This document shows, in pieces, positions 19,084 to 28,571 of a DNA stretch of 64,000 bases; the first letter of the stretch is position 1; the number at the start of each line of letters is the position of its first letter. A program made the position numbers and the translations under genes. The notes below the pieces were generated by a model that had not been told where the DNA came from, searched no databases, and saw only the letters and a list, made by a program, of their open reading frames with translations. Source of the stretch: Brevundimonas basaltis (GTDB lineage: Bacteria > Pseudomonadota > Alphaproteobacteria > Caulobacterales > Caulobacteraceae); assembly GCF_014202075.1 (NCBI RefSeq), contig NZ_JACHFZ010000001.1, forward strand, positions 744,001 to 808,000, written 5' to 3'.

Positions 19084-19499
19084 CCAACGCCTGGCTCGCC
19101 GCGGGTGGCGCGCTCAGCGCGGCGGCCTCGCTGACGCACCTGGCCATCATCGTCGGCGGACCGCGCTGGTATGACTTCTTCGGCGCCGGTCCGCACATGG
19201 TGCGACTGGCCGAGCAGGGCTCGCCAAAGGCGACCCTGATCACCCTCGGCATCGCCGCCGTCCTCGCGGTCTGGGCGGCCTACGCCCTCTCAGGCGCGGG
19301 CCTGATGCCGCGCCTGCCGCTGCTGAAGCTGGCGCTGTTCGCCATCAGCGCCGTCTATCTGGTCCGCGCGCTTGGCTACATTCCGCTGCTTGCCGCGACC
19401 GGCGCGACGGTCGGGACCTTCGCCTGGGTCAGTTCGATCATCGTGCTGGTTTACGCCGTGATCCACATGGCCGGGACCGTCCAGCTATGGCGCAGCTGA
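19080..19499 (+). CDS. small membrane protein
   Basis: A 139-residue protein with four hydrophobic segments (NAWLAAGGALSAAASLTHLA, ATLITLGIAAVLAVWAAYAL, LPLLKLALFAISAVYLVRAL and VSSIIVLVYAVIHMAGTVQL). It starts at a GTG that overlaps the astB stop. The sequence HLAIIVGGPRWYDFFGAG near the first helix is a conserved-looking signature, but I cannot name the family. Its coupling to astB may be positional only. It overlaps the next gene by 13 bases. Confidence 0.75.
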   Translation: MTNAWLAAGGALSAAASLTHLAIIVGGPRWYDFFGAGPHMVRLAEQGSPKATLITLGIAAVLAVWAAYALSGAGLMPRLPLLKLALFAISAVYLVRALGYIPLLAATGATVGTFAWVSSIIVLVYAVIHMAGTVQLWRS

Positions 19500-20047
19500 C
19501 CCACCGCACGGCCACCGAGGCCGATATCCCGGCGCTTGTCACCCTGATGGACCGGTCCATTGCCGGCCCGCTGGCGGCCTTCCTGACGCCTGACCAGATC
19601 GCCGCCAGCCGACGGCTGATGGGCATCGACAGCCAGATCATCGCCGACCGGACCTATGTCATCGTCGAGCATGACGGGGTCATGGCCGGCTGCGGCGGCT
19701 GGAGCGGCCGGATCACCGAGTATGGCGGCGACCACACCCCGGGCCGCGAGCCGGCCCCGCTGACGCCCGGCGTCGACGCCGCCCGCATCCGCGCCATGTA
19801 CACCGCCCCGGAATTCCTGCGTCGGGGCGTCGGCCGGATGATCCTCACCCTGTGCGAGGACGCCGCTCGCGCCGCCGGCTACGACCGCGCCGAACTGGTC
19901 GCCACAATGGGCGGCGAGCCCCTGTATCGCGCGGCGGGATACCGGGAGATCGAGAGGTTCGAGGACGATCGCGGCGGCGCGCCCGTGCCCCTGGTCAGGA
20001 TGGGGAAGCCGCTTCAGGCCGCGAACCGCCCACCCTTGTTGGCATAG
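19487..20047 (+). CDS. GNAT-family N-acetyltransferase
   Basis: A 186-residue acyl-CoA-dependent transferase. The acetyl-CoA binding loop is RIRAMYTAPEFLRRGVGRMI (the R/Q-x-x-G-x-G/A type motif as RRGVGR), followed by LTLCEDAARAAGYDRAELVA and the C-terminal GEPLYRAAGYREIERFE, typical of GNAT motif B. The substrate is unknown. It starts at an ATG inside the 3' end of the membrane protein gene and its last 34 bases overlap the convergent phhA gene. Confidence 0.88.
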   Translation: MAQLTHRTATEADIPALVTLMDRSIAGPLAAFLTPDQIAASRRLMGIDSQIIADRTYVIVEHDGVMAGCGGWSGRITEYGGDHTPGREPAPLTPGVDAARIRAMYTAPEFLRRGVGRMILTLCEDAARAAGYDRAELVATMGGEPLYRAAGYREIERFEDDRGGAPVPLVRMGKPLQAANRPPLLA

Positions 20048-20889
20048 GCCTGGGTGCCGCGGGTGAAGACCTTGTCGGTCGGCAGGATGGCGTCGATGGC
20101 GATGTCGTCGGCGCCCTTCAGCCGCTCATAGATCGGCCCGAAATCCTGCAGCGTCTCGTGCTTCAGCTGTTCGATCCCGTCGATGACGAAATAGACCTGC
20201 TGGAAGTCGTCGATGCGGTACAGCGTTCGCATCACCCGCTCGAGATCGAAGCCCAGCCGGTTCGGCGACGGGTCCTCCAGCGCGAAGACGCTCTCGGTCG
20301 CCGACGAAACGATGCCGGCACCGTAGATGCGCAGGCCGCCCTCGTCCTGCATCAGGCCGAACTCGACCGTGTACCAGTACAGCCGGGCCAGATTCTGGAG
20401 CATGCCCAGCGAGGCCGCCCGCTGCCCGCCCTTGCCATAGGCTTCCATATAGGCGGCGAAATCGGGGTCGCTCAGCATCGGGACGTGCCCGAACACGTCA
20501 TGGAAAATGTCCGGCTCCTGCAGATAGTCGAGCTGGTCCGGCTTGCGGATGAATTGGCCGGAGGGGAAGCGGCGGTTGGCCAGATGGTCGAAGAACACCT
20601 CGTCCGGCACCAGGCCGGGCACGCACACGACTGTCCAGCCGGTCAGGGCCTGCAGCTTGGGATTCATGACCTCGAAATCGGGAATGCCGCCCGTATTCAG
20701 GTCCAGCGCCGTAAGCCCCTTCATGAACACGTCGGCGGCGCGACCGGGCAGGATCTTCATCTGGCGAGCGTAGAGGGTGTCCCAGGTGCGATGCTCGACG
20801 TCCGTGTAGGCCGACCAGTTCTGCGGGATGGTCCAGTCCTCGGCCGCGCCCTCGGGCGGGGCTTCGAAGACGTGCTCGAAATCGGACAT
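20014..20889 (-). CDS. phhA: phenylalanine 4-monooxygenase PhhA
   Basis: PhhA hydroxylates phenylalanine to tyrosine with tetrahydropterin and ferrous iron. From the ATG at 20889 (AGGAG upstream) it has 291 residues, the usual length for the monomeric bacterial enzyme. The two iron His ligands are in PDIFHDVFGHVPML and the Glu ligand is in YWYTVEFGLM. Other family marks are WTVVCVPGLVPDEVFFDHLA, RRFPSGQFIR and GAGIVSSATES. No pterin dehydratase or Lrp-type regulator is adjacent. Its end overlaps the GNAT gene. Confidence 0.96.
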   Translation of the reverse strand: MSDFEHVFEAPPEGAAEDWTIPQNWSAYTDVEHRTWDTLYARQMKILPGRAADVFMKGLTALDLNTGGIPDFEVMNPKLQALTGWTVVCVPGLVPDEVFFDHLANRRFPSGQFIRKPDQLDYLQEPDIFHDVFGHVPMLSDPDFAAYMEAYGKGGQRAASLGMLQNLARLYWYTVEFGLMQDEGGLRIYGAGIVSSATESVFALEDPSPNRLGFDLERVMRTLYRIDDFQQVYFVIDGIEQLKHETLQDFGPIYERLKGADDIAIDAILPTDKVFTRGTQAYANKGGRFAA

Positions 20890-20979
20890 GAAGGCGCTCC
20901 TGCTCGCTTCGGACTCTGACGGTCCCTTGCCCCCCAATCTATGCCGGGGCCGGCCGCGGCGCCAGCGTGACCGCGGGCG

Positions 20980-21294
20980 TCAGTGGATGGCGTGCGCCTT
21001 CGGGGCATAGTGGCCCTTGCGGTCGACGGTGAACCAGCGCGCCTCGGCCTCGCGGGCGACGGACGACAGTTCGGGGTCGTGCTCCAGGGCATCCTCCGGC
21101 GCATAGGCGATGAACCCGCCCTCGGCCCCGAGAGCGAGCACCTGATAGAAGGGCTGGTCGGGCGAGATGGCCCCGGTGTCGCCGGGTTTGCCCGAGAACA
21201 CCGGGTCGACGTCGATCACCACGCCGCGAAACGCGGCGTCGCGATGACGGACGATCTGTCCCAGTCCGAATTTGGCGATGATTTCATCGGTCAT
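20980..21294 (-). CDS. hspQ: heat shock protein HspQ
   Basis: A 104-residue hemimethylated-DNA-binding-fold protein of the HspQ family, in E. coli a Lon substrate and specificity enhancer. AKFGLGQIVRHRDAAFRGVV, DVDPVFSG and DQPFYQVLA are the family core. The ATG at 21294 is preferred; a second ATG at 21312 would add six residues and lies closer to an AGG-rich stretch, so the start is not certain. It is divergent from the Ppx/GppA gene, with about 150 bases between. Confidence 0.85.
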   Translation of the reverse strand: MTDEIIAKFGLGQIVRHRDAAFRGVVIDVDPVFSGKPGDTGAISPDQPFYQVLALGAEGGFIAYAPEDALEHDPELSSVAREAEARWFTVDRKGHYAPKAHAIH

Positions 21295-21440
21295 GACACC
21301 AGACTGCGCCATCCGACCTGAGCGGCATCACCGCCGAACCGTTCATTTTCGGGTCAGGTCGTCTTGGCGCGGGGGCGGTGACGGGTCTAGGCTGTCCGGG
21401 ACGGGCGCCGTTCTGGACCGCCCACCGTGAAAGTTCGGCC

Positions 21441-22550
21441 ATGCCGGAGACCGGCGCGCCCGCGGGCGCTCCCCGGTCCCAGCGTTTCGGGTCCGGCGGC
21501 CAGCGCGCCCGCGGCGGCGCCTCCGACGGACACGGCGCATCGGGGCGCGACGCTCCCCTGTACGGGGCGCTCGACCTGGGGACCAACAACTGCCGTCTGC
21601 TGATCGCCCGCCCGGCGCGGGACGGCTTTCGCGTGGTGGATTCCTTCAGCCGGATCGTCCGTCTCGGCGAGGGCCTGTCGCGCACCGGCCGGCTCGACGA
21701 CGCGGCCATGGAGCGAGCCTATGAGGCTCTCGTGCTGTGCGGGGAACGGGTCGCGAAGAAAGGGATCGAGTCGAGCCGCCTCATGGCCGTCGCCACCCAG
21801 GCCTGCCGCCAGGCCGACAACGGCGTCGCCTTCATCGAACGGGTACGCATGGACACCGGCTTGCGCCTGCGCATCATCGATCCGGTCGAGGAGGCGCGCC
21901 TCTCGGTCGAGGGTTGCCTCAACCTGTTCGACGACACCGCCGAGGCCGTGCTGGTCGTCGATGTCGGCGGCGGTTCGACCGAATTGAGCTGGCTGAAACG
22001 GGGCGGCGCCGGGTTCGAACTGGACGGCTGGATGTCGGCGCCGATCGGCGTGGTCACCCTCGCCGAGCGCCATCCCGAGCCGGCGGGCGCCGGGCCGGCC
22101 GTCATCGAGGCCTGGTACGAGGCCATGGTCGAGGACATGGGCGTGGCTCTGTCAGCGGCCCCGATCGACCCGGCCCTCCGCGAGGTCTTCGCCGCCGGCC
22201 GGGCCCATCTGGTCGGCACCTCGGGGGCGATCACCAGCCTGGCCGGCATCCACCTCCGCCTGCGCCGCTACCAACGCAATTTGGTCGACGGCCTGTGGAT
22301 GTCGCGGGGCGACTGCGAGAATGCGGCCCGGAGGCTGATCCAGCTCGGCCCCGAAGGCCGCGCCGCGGAATCCTGCATCGGCCCGGACCGCGCCGACCTG
22401 GTTCTGGCCGGGGCGGCGATCATGGAGGCGGTGCAGCGCGCCTGGCCCTCGGAACGGGTCAGGGTCGCCGACCGCGGCCTGCGCGAGGGCCTGCTGCTGC
22501 AGAAGATGCGCGAGGACCGCCGCCCGAGACGACGCCGCCGCAGACGGTAA
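21441..22550 (+). CDS. Ppx/GppA-family phosphatase
   Basis: From the ATG at 21441 the product is 369 residues. The actin-like ATPase fold motifs are clear: phosphate 1 ALDLGTNNCRLLIARP, phosphate 2 LVVDVGGGSTELSW, and the adenosine-side GTSGAITSLAGIHL. This short, single-module form lacks the HD-like C-terminal domain of long Ppx. It acts on polyphosphate or (p)ppGpp; which one cannot be told. The N-terminal 40 residues are Gly/Ala/Arg-rich and probably disordered, and the C-terminus is an Arg-rich tail (RRPRRRRRRR). Confidence 0.9.
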   Translation: MPETGAPAGAPRSQRFGSGGQRARGGASDGHGASGRDAPLYGALDLGTNNCRLLIARPARDGFRVVDSFSRIVRLGEGLSRTGRLDDAAMERAYEALVLCGERVAKKGIESSRLMAVATQACRQADNGVAFIERVRMDTGLRLRIIDPVEEARLSVEGCLNLFDDTAEAVLVVDVGGGSTELSWLKRGGAGFELDGWMSAPIGVVTLAERHPEPAGAGPAVIEAWYEAMVEDMGVALSAAPIDPALREVFAAGRAHLVGTSGAITSLAGIHLRLRRYQRNLVDGLWMSRGDCENAARRLIQLGPEGRAAESCIGPDRADLVLAGAAIMEAVQRAWPSERVRVADRGLREGLLLQKMREDRRPRRRRRRR

Positions 22551-22551
22551 G

Positions 22552-23445
22552 CTAGTTGCTCACCTGCACCGGCAGGGTCACGTCGCAGACCGAGAAATCG
22601 GCCCCGCGTGCGCCCCGGGCCTCGTCGACCAACGCCCGGAACCGCGCCGAGTCGGTCGCCAGCATCTGCACCATGGGCCGTTCCGCCGCCGGGATGTCGG
22701 CCGCGATGCGCACGCGAGTCATCCGGTCGGGCTGGGCCTGGGACATCATGCCGTTCTCCCCGTCGCCAACCTGCAGCGACCGTACCACGTCCAGCCCGTC
22801 CACGGTCATGCCCCAGATAGTGTAGCGCTTGTCCAGCGCCGGATAGGCCTGACGCATGATGAAGAACTGGCTGTTGGCCGTGTCGTTGCCGACGTCGCGG
22901 GCCATGCCGGCCACGCCGGGGCAGTAGAGACCCCAGCCGTGCACCTTGCCGTCCCCCGTCTGGGCGAAGGCAGCGTCAGGCTGCGTCTGCACGGGCAGGG
23001 AGTGGAAGAAGCCGACGCGCGCGCCGGTCGGCTCGGCCACGGCGGCGAACGGCATGGCCGGATCGCGGCGGAAGGTGAATTCGGCCGTCAGGTCGGGATA
23101 GGGGCTCTGGCCCTCACCATTGCCCAGCGGATCGCCGGTCTGCGCCATGAACCAGTCGATCACCCGGTGCCACGGCGTATTGTCGTAGAAGCCGCGCCGG
23201 GCCAGCAGCTTGATCCGCTCGACGTGCAGCGGCGCCACCTCCGGGAACAGTTCGACGAGGATGCGTCCCCGCGTGGTGTCGATCACCAGCAGGTTTTCGG
23301 CCGGGACGGCGCGCCATTCGGTCGCGGCGATCGTGGTCTGGGGGGTCGGTGCGGGCGGCGGCGGGGGTCCGCCGACGTCCTGGGCCAGCACGGGCGCGGC
23401 GAACAGGACGACGGCGAGCAGCGCGGCAGTGCACATGGACTTCAT
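22552..23445 (-). CDS. exported cyclophilin-type peptidyl-prolyl isomerase (copy 1)
   Basis: A 297-residue protein with a signal peptide (MKSMCTAALLAVVLFAAPVL, cut after LAQ) and a Pro-rich linker, then a cyclophilin domain with GRILVELFPEVAPLHVERIK, WHRVIDWFMAQTGDP, AGMARDVGNDTANSQFFIM and YTIWGMTVDGLDVV. The catalytic Arg is present in WHRVIDWFMAQ. About 80 C-terminal residues follow the domain and contain one Cys (FSVCDVTLPV). The ATG at 23445 has GGAG seven bases upstream. It is paralogous to the neighbouring gene and probably arose by tandem duplication. Confidence 0.9.
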   Translation of the reverse strand: MKSMCTAALLAVVLFAAPVLAQDVGGPPPPPAPTPQTTIAATEWRAVPAENLLVIDTTRGRILVELFPEVAPLHVERIKLLARRGFYDNTPWHRVIDWFMAQTGDPLGNGEGQSPYPDLTAEFTFRRDPAMPFAAVAEPTGARVGFFHSLPVQTQPDAAFAQTGDGKVHGWGLYCPGVAGMARDVGNDTANSQFFIMRQAYPALDKRYTIWGMTVDGLDVVRSLQVGDGENGMMSQAQPDRMTRVRIAADIPAAERPMVQMLATDSARFRALVDEARGARGADFSVCDVTLPVQVSN

Positions 23446-23477
23446 GACGGTCTCCCCCGGAATTCCGGACAGCAGGA

Positions 23478-24320
23478 TCAGCCCCCGACGACCTCGGCTG
23501 GCGGCTGGACATCGCAAACATTGAAGCCGGCGCCGCGGGCGGAGCGGACCCGTTCGACCTCGGCCTGCAGGGCCGCGCCGGTCGCCACGCGCACGGACGG
23601 GCGCTCGCCCTCCGGCAGGGCGCCGGCGGTCCGGGCTCGGATCATCACGTCGGGATCGGCCACATTGCCGTTGTTGGCCTCCGTCCCGGCCTTGATGGCG
23701 CGAACCGCGTCCATGCCGGCCACGACCCGACCGAACGGTGTGTAGCGCCCGTTCAGGTCCTCTTTCGGGCCGGTCATCAGGAAGAATTGGCTGTTGGCGC
23801 TGTCCACCGAACCACCGCGCGCCATGCCCGCCACGTGGGAGCAGAACAGTCCCTGCGCGCCCGTCTTGAAGTCGGCGGTGATCATCATCTGCGCGTCCGG
23901 CTGGGTGACCACCGGCACGGAGCCGATCAGCCCGAACTGTTCGCCAGAGGTGGACGCGACCGGCACGAAGCCGGCCTCGCGTCCACGCCGGAACTCGAAC
24001 TCCGCGGCCAGGTCTGGCAGGTCGCTGCCGCCCTGCCCCGTGCCCTGCGGGTCCCCGGTCTGGGCCATGAAGCCGCTGATGACCCGGTGGAATTTGAGCC
24101 CGTCGTAGAAGCCCTGATCGGCCAGGGTGCGGATGCGGTTCACCGCCTGCGGGGCCATGCGCGGCTCCAGCTCGACGAGGATGCGGCCGTGGACCGTGTC
24201 GATGACCAGCAGGTTCTCGGGCGCGACGGTGCGCCAATCCGCCGCCGGGGCAATCTGGGCCCCGACCGGGGCGGCGGCCAGCAACGAAAGCGAAAGCGCG
24301 GCGGCGGTGACGAACTTCAA
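23478..24320 (-). CDS. exported cyclophilin-type peptidyl-prolyl isomerase (copy 2)
   Basis: A 280-residue paralogue of the gene just downstream, starting at a TTG. It has a signal peptide (MKFVTAAALSLSLLAAAPVG), then GRILVELEPRMAPQAVNRIR, FHRVISGFMAQTGDPQGTG, VAGMARGGSVDSANSQFFLM and YTPFGRVVAGMDAV, including the cyclophilin catalytic Arg in FHRVISGFMAQ. The shared C-terminal extension again carries a Cys (GFNVCDVQPP). It lies six bases downstream of coaD. A periplasmic folding role is inferred from the signal. Confidence 0.9.
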   Translation of the reverse strand: MKFVTAAALSLSLLAAAPVGAQIAPAADWRTVAPENLLVIDTVHGRILVELEPRMAPQAVNRIRTLADQGFYDGLKFHRVISGFMAQTGDPQGTGQGGSDLPDLAAEFEFRRGREAGFVPVASTSGEQFGLIGSVPVVTQPDAQMMITADFKTGAQGLFCSHVAGMARGGSVDSANSQFFLMTGPKEDLNGRYTPFGRVVAGMDAVRAIKAGTEANNGNVADPDVMIRARTAGALPEGERPSVRVATGAALQAEVERVRSARGAGFNVCDVQPPAEVVGG

Positions 24321-24326
24321 AGCGGA

Positions 24327-24809
24327 CTATCCCTTGACCTTGGCCCGGACCGCCTTGGCGACGGCAGGACTGACGAAACTGTCGACCGCGCCGTCCAGAC
24401 GGGCGATCTCCTTGACCAACCGCGAGGCGATGGCCTGATGCCGCGGGTCGGCCATCAGGAAGACCGTCTCAATGTCGGCATTGAGGCGCTGGTTCATCGC
24501 CGTCATCTGGAATTCGTATTCGAAGTCCGCGACGGCGCGCAGGCCGCGCACGATGATGCTGGCGTCCAGCGACTCGGCGAAATGCATCAGCAGGCTGTCG
24601 AACGCCCGCACCTCCACCCTGTCGCCGAGGTGCGCGAGCTCGGCCCGGACCATGGCGACGCGCTCGTCCGTCGTGAACAGCGGTCCCTTGTCGTCGTTGC
24701 GGGCCACGCCGATGACCAGCCGGTCGACCAGCTTCACCGCCCGCCCGATGATGTCCATATGCCCGTTGGTGACGGGATCGAAAGTGCCCGGGTACAGGCC
24801 GATGCGCAT
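24327..24809 (-). CDS. coaD: pantetheine-phosphate adenylyltransferase CoaD
   Basis: CoaD makes dephospho-CoA from 4'-phosphopantetheine and ATP. The 160-residue protein has the nucleotidyltransferase motif GTFDPVTNGHMDII (TNGH), IIVRGLRAVADFEYEFQM, and the C-terminal FLMADPRHQAIASRLVKEIA corresponding to the ISST/R region. GGGGAGGA precedes the ATG. It lies between the class IV aminotransferase and the cyclophilins in one minus-strand run below gyrA. Confidence 0.96.
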   Translation of the reverse strand: MRIGLYPGTFDPVTNGHMDIIGRAVKLVDRLVIGVARNDDKGPLFTTDERVAMVRAELAHLGDRVEVRAFDSLLMHFAESLDASIIVRGLRAVADFEYEFQMTAMNQRLNADIETVFLMADPRHQAIASRLVKEIARLDGAVDSFVSPAVAKAVRAKVKG

Positions 24810-24858
24810 GCGTTCCTCCCCGCCTTCGCCGTGGTTTAGCAGGTGGGGCCGGACCGGC

Positions 24859-25662
24859 CTAGATCGGCTGACAGGGCTGTGACGCCCAGGCCGCCCGCAG
24901 CCGGTCGATCAGCGTCGGGTCGGTATCCAGCGCCCAGCTATCGATCCCCGTCACCGGACAGGCCGGGGTGGCGCTGTTGCAGATGAAGGCTGACCGGAAA
25001 TTCCCCGCCGCCACATCGTTCCAGTCCAGAATCCGCGTCTCGTCGCTCAGGCCCACGTCAGCCAGACCCGCCTGGATCAGCCTCTGGGTCACGCCCGCCA
25101 ATATCGGCGCCCGAGGCCAGGTCACCACGTCTCCCCGGACAAAGCCGATATTCCACAGCGTGCCCTCGGAAAACGCGCCCTCCCGATCCGCGAACAGGGC
25201 GTCGTCGAACCCTTCGGCCCGCGCCCGCCGCCGCGCCGTCAGCAGGTCCATGTTCGCCGCGTGCTTCAAGTGCGGCGCGATCCGTTCATGCCGCTGCACC
25301 TGCAACCGCAGGCTCCCGGCCAGCGGTGGAGGCGGGTCAAACACCGCGATCATCACGCGCGGCCGGCCGACCGAGGTCGGGTCCCGATTCGAGATCTGGT
25401 CCGAGAACAGGCTGACCCGAAGCCAGCAGGTCTCTCGCGCTTCCATCGCCGCCCGCATCAGCTCAAGCAGCCGCGCCTCAGGAACCGCCTCGCCAAACAA
25501 CTCGATCGAGGCGTCGCGCAGCCGCTCCAGATGCAGGTCCAGCCCCCGGGCCGCGCCGTCCTCGACGCGGAACGAGGTATAGGCCCCGTAGTTCACCAAG
25601 GCCTGATGCGTCAGCGCCTCGATGGACGCCGGCTCTCCATCGATGAAGAGGGCGCGGCTCAG
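24859..25662 (-). CDS. class IV PLP-dependent aminotransferase
   Basis: A fold-type IV aminotransferase (relatives: branched-chain, D-amino-acid and aminodeoxychorismate lyase enzymes). Motifs include [25 protein letters not shown], the cofactor Lys in [17 protein letters not shown] and [20 protein letters not shown]. The first ATG/GTG/TTG codon (TTG 25599) would delete the conserved first strand, whereas the frame stays open upstream as [20 protein letters not shown] from a CTG at 25662. That CTG overlaps the gyrA stop (CTGA) with AGGG upstream, so I place the start there, giving 267 residues. The substrate is undetermined. Confidence 0.82.
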   Translation of the reverse strand: MSRALFIDGEPASIEALTHQALVNYGAYTSFRVEDGAARGLDLHLERLRDASIELFGEAVPEARLLELMRAAMEARETCWLRVSLFSDQISNRDPTSVGRPRVMIAVFDPPPPLAGSLRLQVQRHERIAPHLKHAANMDLLTARRRARAEGFDDALFADREGAFSEGTLWNIGFVRGDVVTWPRAPILAGVTQRLIQAGLADVGLSDETRILDWNDVAAGNFRSAFICNSATPACPVTGIDSWALDTDPTLIDRLRAAWASQPCQPI

Positions 25663-28436
25663 GCCTCGCCCTCGCCGCCCTCGATCGCGCCGCCGCCTGC
25701 CTCGACGTCGGCCTCATCATCCCCGCCGGAGTCCGGCAGGCGCTCGACCGAAACTACCCGTTCGCCCTCTGCCGTGCGGAAGATGGTCACGCCCTGGCTG
25801 GCGCGTCCGACGATGCGGACCTGGTTCATCGGCGTGCGGATCATCTGCCCGCCGGAGGTGACCAGCAGCAGGTCGTCGTCCTCCTCGACCGGGAAGGACG
25901 CCGCCAGCCGGGTGCCGGCGCGACCGCCCAGCCCATGAGCCGTCAGCCCCTGCCCGCCCCGGCCGGTGCGCCGGTACTCATAGGCCGAGGAGCGCTTGCC
26001 GAAGCCGGTTTCGGTGACCGTCAGGATGAACTGCTCCGCCGCGCCCAGTTCGGCGATGCGCTCGACCGACAGGGCGGCGTCTCCAACCGCCTCGTCGTCG
26101 GCCTCGACTGGCGTATCGTCCTCGTCGCCGGCGGCGCGGCGCATGGCGTTGGCGTGTTTCACATAGGCGGACCGCTCTTCCGGCGTGGCGTCGACCCGGC
26201 CCAGCACGGCCATGGAGATGACCTCGTCGTCTTTCTGCAGACGGACGCCCCGCACGCCGGTCGAATCCCGGCCCTTGAACACCCGGACATCGTCGGCCTT
26301 GAAGCGGATGGCCCGCCCCAGGGCCGTCGTCAGCATGACGTCGTCGTCGGCCGTGCACAGGGCCACGCCGACCATGCGATCGTCATCTTCCAGCTTCATG
26401 GCGATCTTGCCGGCCCGGTTGACGGTGGCGAAGTCCGACAGCTTGTTGCGGCGCACGTCACCGGACTTCGTGGCGAACATGATGTCGTAGTTGGCCCATT
26501 CCGCCTCGTCCTCGGGCAGGGGCAAGACATTCATGATGCTGTCGCCCGGCTCGATCGGCAGCAGGTTGACGAAGGCCTTGCCGCGCGAGGTCGGCCCGCC
26601 CAGCGGCAACCGCCAGGTTTTCAGCTTGTAGGCCTTGCCGTTGGTGGCGAAGAACAGCACCGGCGTATGGGTCGAGGCCGAGAACACGCCAACCACGGCG
26701 TCGTCGTCCTTCATGGCCACGCCCGAGCGGCCCTTGCCGCCGCGATGCTGGGTCCGGTAGGCGTTCAGCGCCACCCGTTTGACGTAGCCGCCGTGGGTGA
26801 CAGTCACGACCATGTCCTCGCGCGGGATCAGGTCCTCGTCTTCCAGCTCGAAATCGCCGTCGCCGATCTCGGTCCGCCGCGGCACCGCGAACTCATCCTT
26901 GACCAGCAGTAGGTCCGCGCGGATCACCGCCAAGATGTTGGCCCGGTCCGACAGCAGGGTCAGATGCCCCTGGATGGTGTCGGCCAGCTCGCGCGCCTCG
27001 CCGAAGATGTCGTCGCGGCCGAGGCCGGTCAGGCGGCTCAGCGTCAGCGCCAGAATGGCCCGCGCCTGCTCGTCCGTCAGCCTCAGCTTGTCCCCCTCGA
27101 CCAGGGCCGAGCGCGGATCGGCGATCAGCTCGATCAGGGCCATCATGTCGCCGACCGGCCAGGCCTTGGCCTGCAGGCGCTCGCGCGCCTCGGACGGATC
27201 GGCCGACGAGCGGATGATGTGGATGACCTCGTCGATATTGGCCACGGCCACGGCCAGTCCGACCAGCACGTGGCCGCGGTCCCGGGCCTTGGCCAATTCG
27301 AACTTGATGCGGCGGACGACCACCTCTTCCCGGAACTCGAGGAAGGCCTCGAGCAGCTGGCGCAGGCCCATCTGCACCGGCCGGCCATGGTTCAGGGCCA
27401 GCATGTTGACGCCGAACGACGACTGCATCGCCGTGAAGCGCCACAGCTGGTTCAGCACCACGTCGCCCGAGGCGTCGCGCTTCAGCTCGATGACCATCCG
27501 CATGCCGTCGCGGTCGGACTCGTCGCGGACGTCGGAAATGCCTTCGATCCGCTTCTCGCGGACCATTTCGACGATGCGCTCGATCAGGGTCTGTTTGTTG
27601 ACCTGGAACGGCAGTTCGGTGACCACGATGGCCTCGCGGTCCTTGCGGATCGTCTCGATGGTCGCCTTGCCGCGCACGATGACCGAGCCGCGCCCCTCGC
27701 GCAACGCGTTCCGGGGCGCCGTCCGACCCATGATCTCGCCGCCGGTCGGGAAGTCCGGTCCGGGGACGATGTCCAGCAGGGCGTCGTCGCCGATATCCGG
27801 ATTGTCCAGCAGGGCGACAGCCGCATCGACCACTTCGCCCAGATTGTGCGGCGGGATGTTGGTGGCCATGCCGACGGCGATGCCGCCCGCGCCGTTGACC
27901 AGCAGGTTCGGGATCCGTGCCGGCAGCACCACCGGCTCGATTTCCTTCTCGTCGTAGTTCGGCTGAAAATCGACCGTATCCTTGTCGATGTCGGTTAGCA
28001 GGGCCGCCGCCGCCGGGGCCATGCGGCACTCGGTGTATCGCATCGAAGCCGGGGTATCGCCGTCGACCGAGCCGAAATTGCCCTGGCCGTCGACCAGCAT
28101 CAGCCCCATCGAGAACGGCTGCGCCATGCGCACCAACGCGTGATAGACGGACAGATCGCCGTGGGGGTGGAACCGGCCCAGCACGTCTCCGACCACGCGT
28201 GCGCATTTCGAATAGCTGCGCTCCGGCGTCATTTTCGCTTCGTGCATCGAGTACAGGATGCGGCGGTGCACGGGCTTGAGCCCGTCGCGCGCGTCCGGCA
28301 GGGCGCGCGACACGATCACGCTCATGGCATAGTCGAGATACGAGCGGCGCAGCTCGTCCTCGATCGTTATGGTGGAGATATCGCCGCCTGCGCCCGACGA
28401 AGGCGGCAGGGCGTTGTCATAGGTGTCGTCGGTCAA
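25659..28436 (-). CDS. gyrA: DNA gyrase subunit A
   Basis: GyrA is the breakage-reunion subunit of gyrase. The 925-residue protein starts at a TTG and has [20 protein letters not shown], the active-site Tyr134 in SMRYTE, the GyrA box as [10 protein letters not shown] and six C-terminal beta-pinwheel repeats. An acidic insert ([16 protein letters not shown]) lies within the C-terminal domain, and the tail is Glu/Gly-rich. The quinolone-determining region reads [17 protein letters not shown]: Leu95 and His99 are at the E. coli Ser83 and Asp87 positions, both changes known from resistant enzymes. Its stop overlaps the class IV aminotransferase. Confidence 0.97.
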   Translation of the reverse strand: MTDDTYDNALPPSSGAGGDISTITIEDELRRSYLDYAMSVIVSRALPDARDGLKPVHRRILYSMHEAKMTPERSYSKCARVVGDVLGRFHPHGDLSVYHALVRMAQPFSMGLMLVDGQGNFGSVDGDTPASMRYTECRMAPAAAALLTDIDKDTVDFQPNYDEKEIEPVVLPARIPNLLVNGAGGIAVGMATNIPPHNLGEVVDAAVALLDNPDIGDDALLDIVPGPDFPTGGEIMGRTAPRNALREGRGSVIVRGKATIETIRKDREAIVVTELPFQVNKQTLIERIVEMVREKRIEGISDVRDESDRDGMRMVIELKRDASGDVVLNQLWRFTAMQSSFGVNMLALNHGRPVQMGLRQLLEAFLEFREEVVVRRIKFELAKARDRGHVLVGLAVAVANIDEVIHIIRSSADPSEARERLQAKAWPVGDMMALIELIADPRSALVEGDKLRLTDEQARAILALTLSRLTGLGRDDIFGEARELADTIQGHLTLLSDRANILAVIRADLLLVKDEFAVPRRTEIGDGDFELEDEDLIPREDMVVTVTHGGYVKRVALNAYRTQHRGGKGRSGVAMKDDDAVVGVFSASTHTPVLFFATNGKAYKLKTWRLPLGGPTSRGKAFVNLLPIEPGDSIMNVLPLPEDEAEWANYDIMFATKSGDVRRNKLSDFATVNRAGKIAMKLEDDDRMVGVALCTADDDVMLTTALGRAIRFKADDVRVFKGRDSTGVRGVRLQKDDEVISMAVLGRVDATPEERSAYVKHANAMRRAAGDEDDTPVEADDEAVGDAALSVERIAELGAAEQFILTVTETGFGKRSSAYEYRRTGRGGQGLTAHGLGGRAGTRLAASFPVEEDDDLLLVTSGGQMIRTPMNQVRIVGRASQGVTIFRTAEGERVVSVERLPDSGGDDEADVEAGGGAIEGGEGEA

Positions 28437-28571
28437 GGAAATCGGGCTTTAAATGGCCGGAATCGGAACGTGATCCGCTAGGGATTTTTCTAGCATCCGG
28501 GGGCTGTGGAGGCAAAGCGATCCGCCCGTCCGGGCGCCGCATGATCGCGGCCTTCGCGACCGGGAGGCGTG

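Noticed and set aside
23446..24237. Upstream extension of the first cyclophilin frame
   Set aside because: It lies in another frame over the second cyclophilin gene. The true start is the ATG at 23445, with signal peptide and SD.
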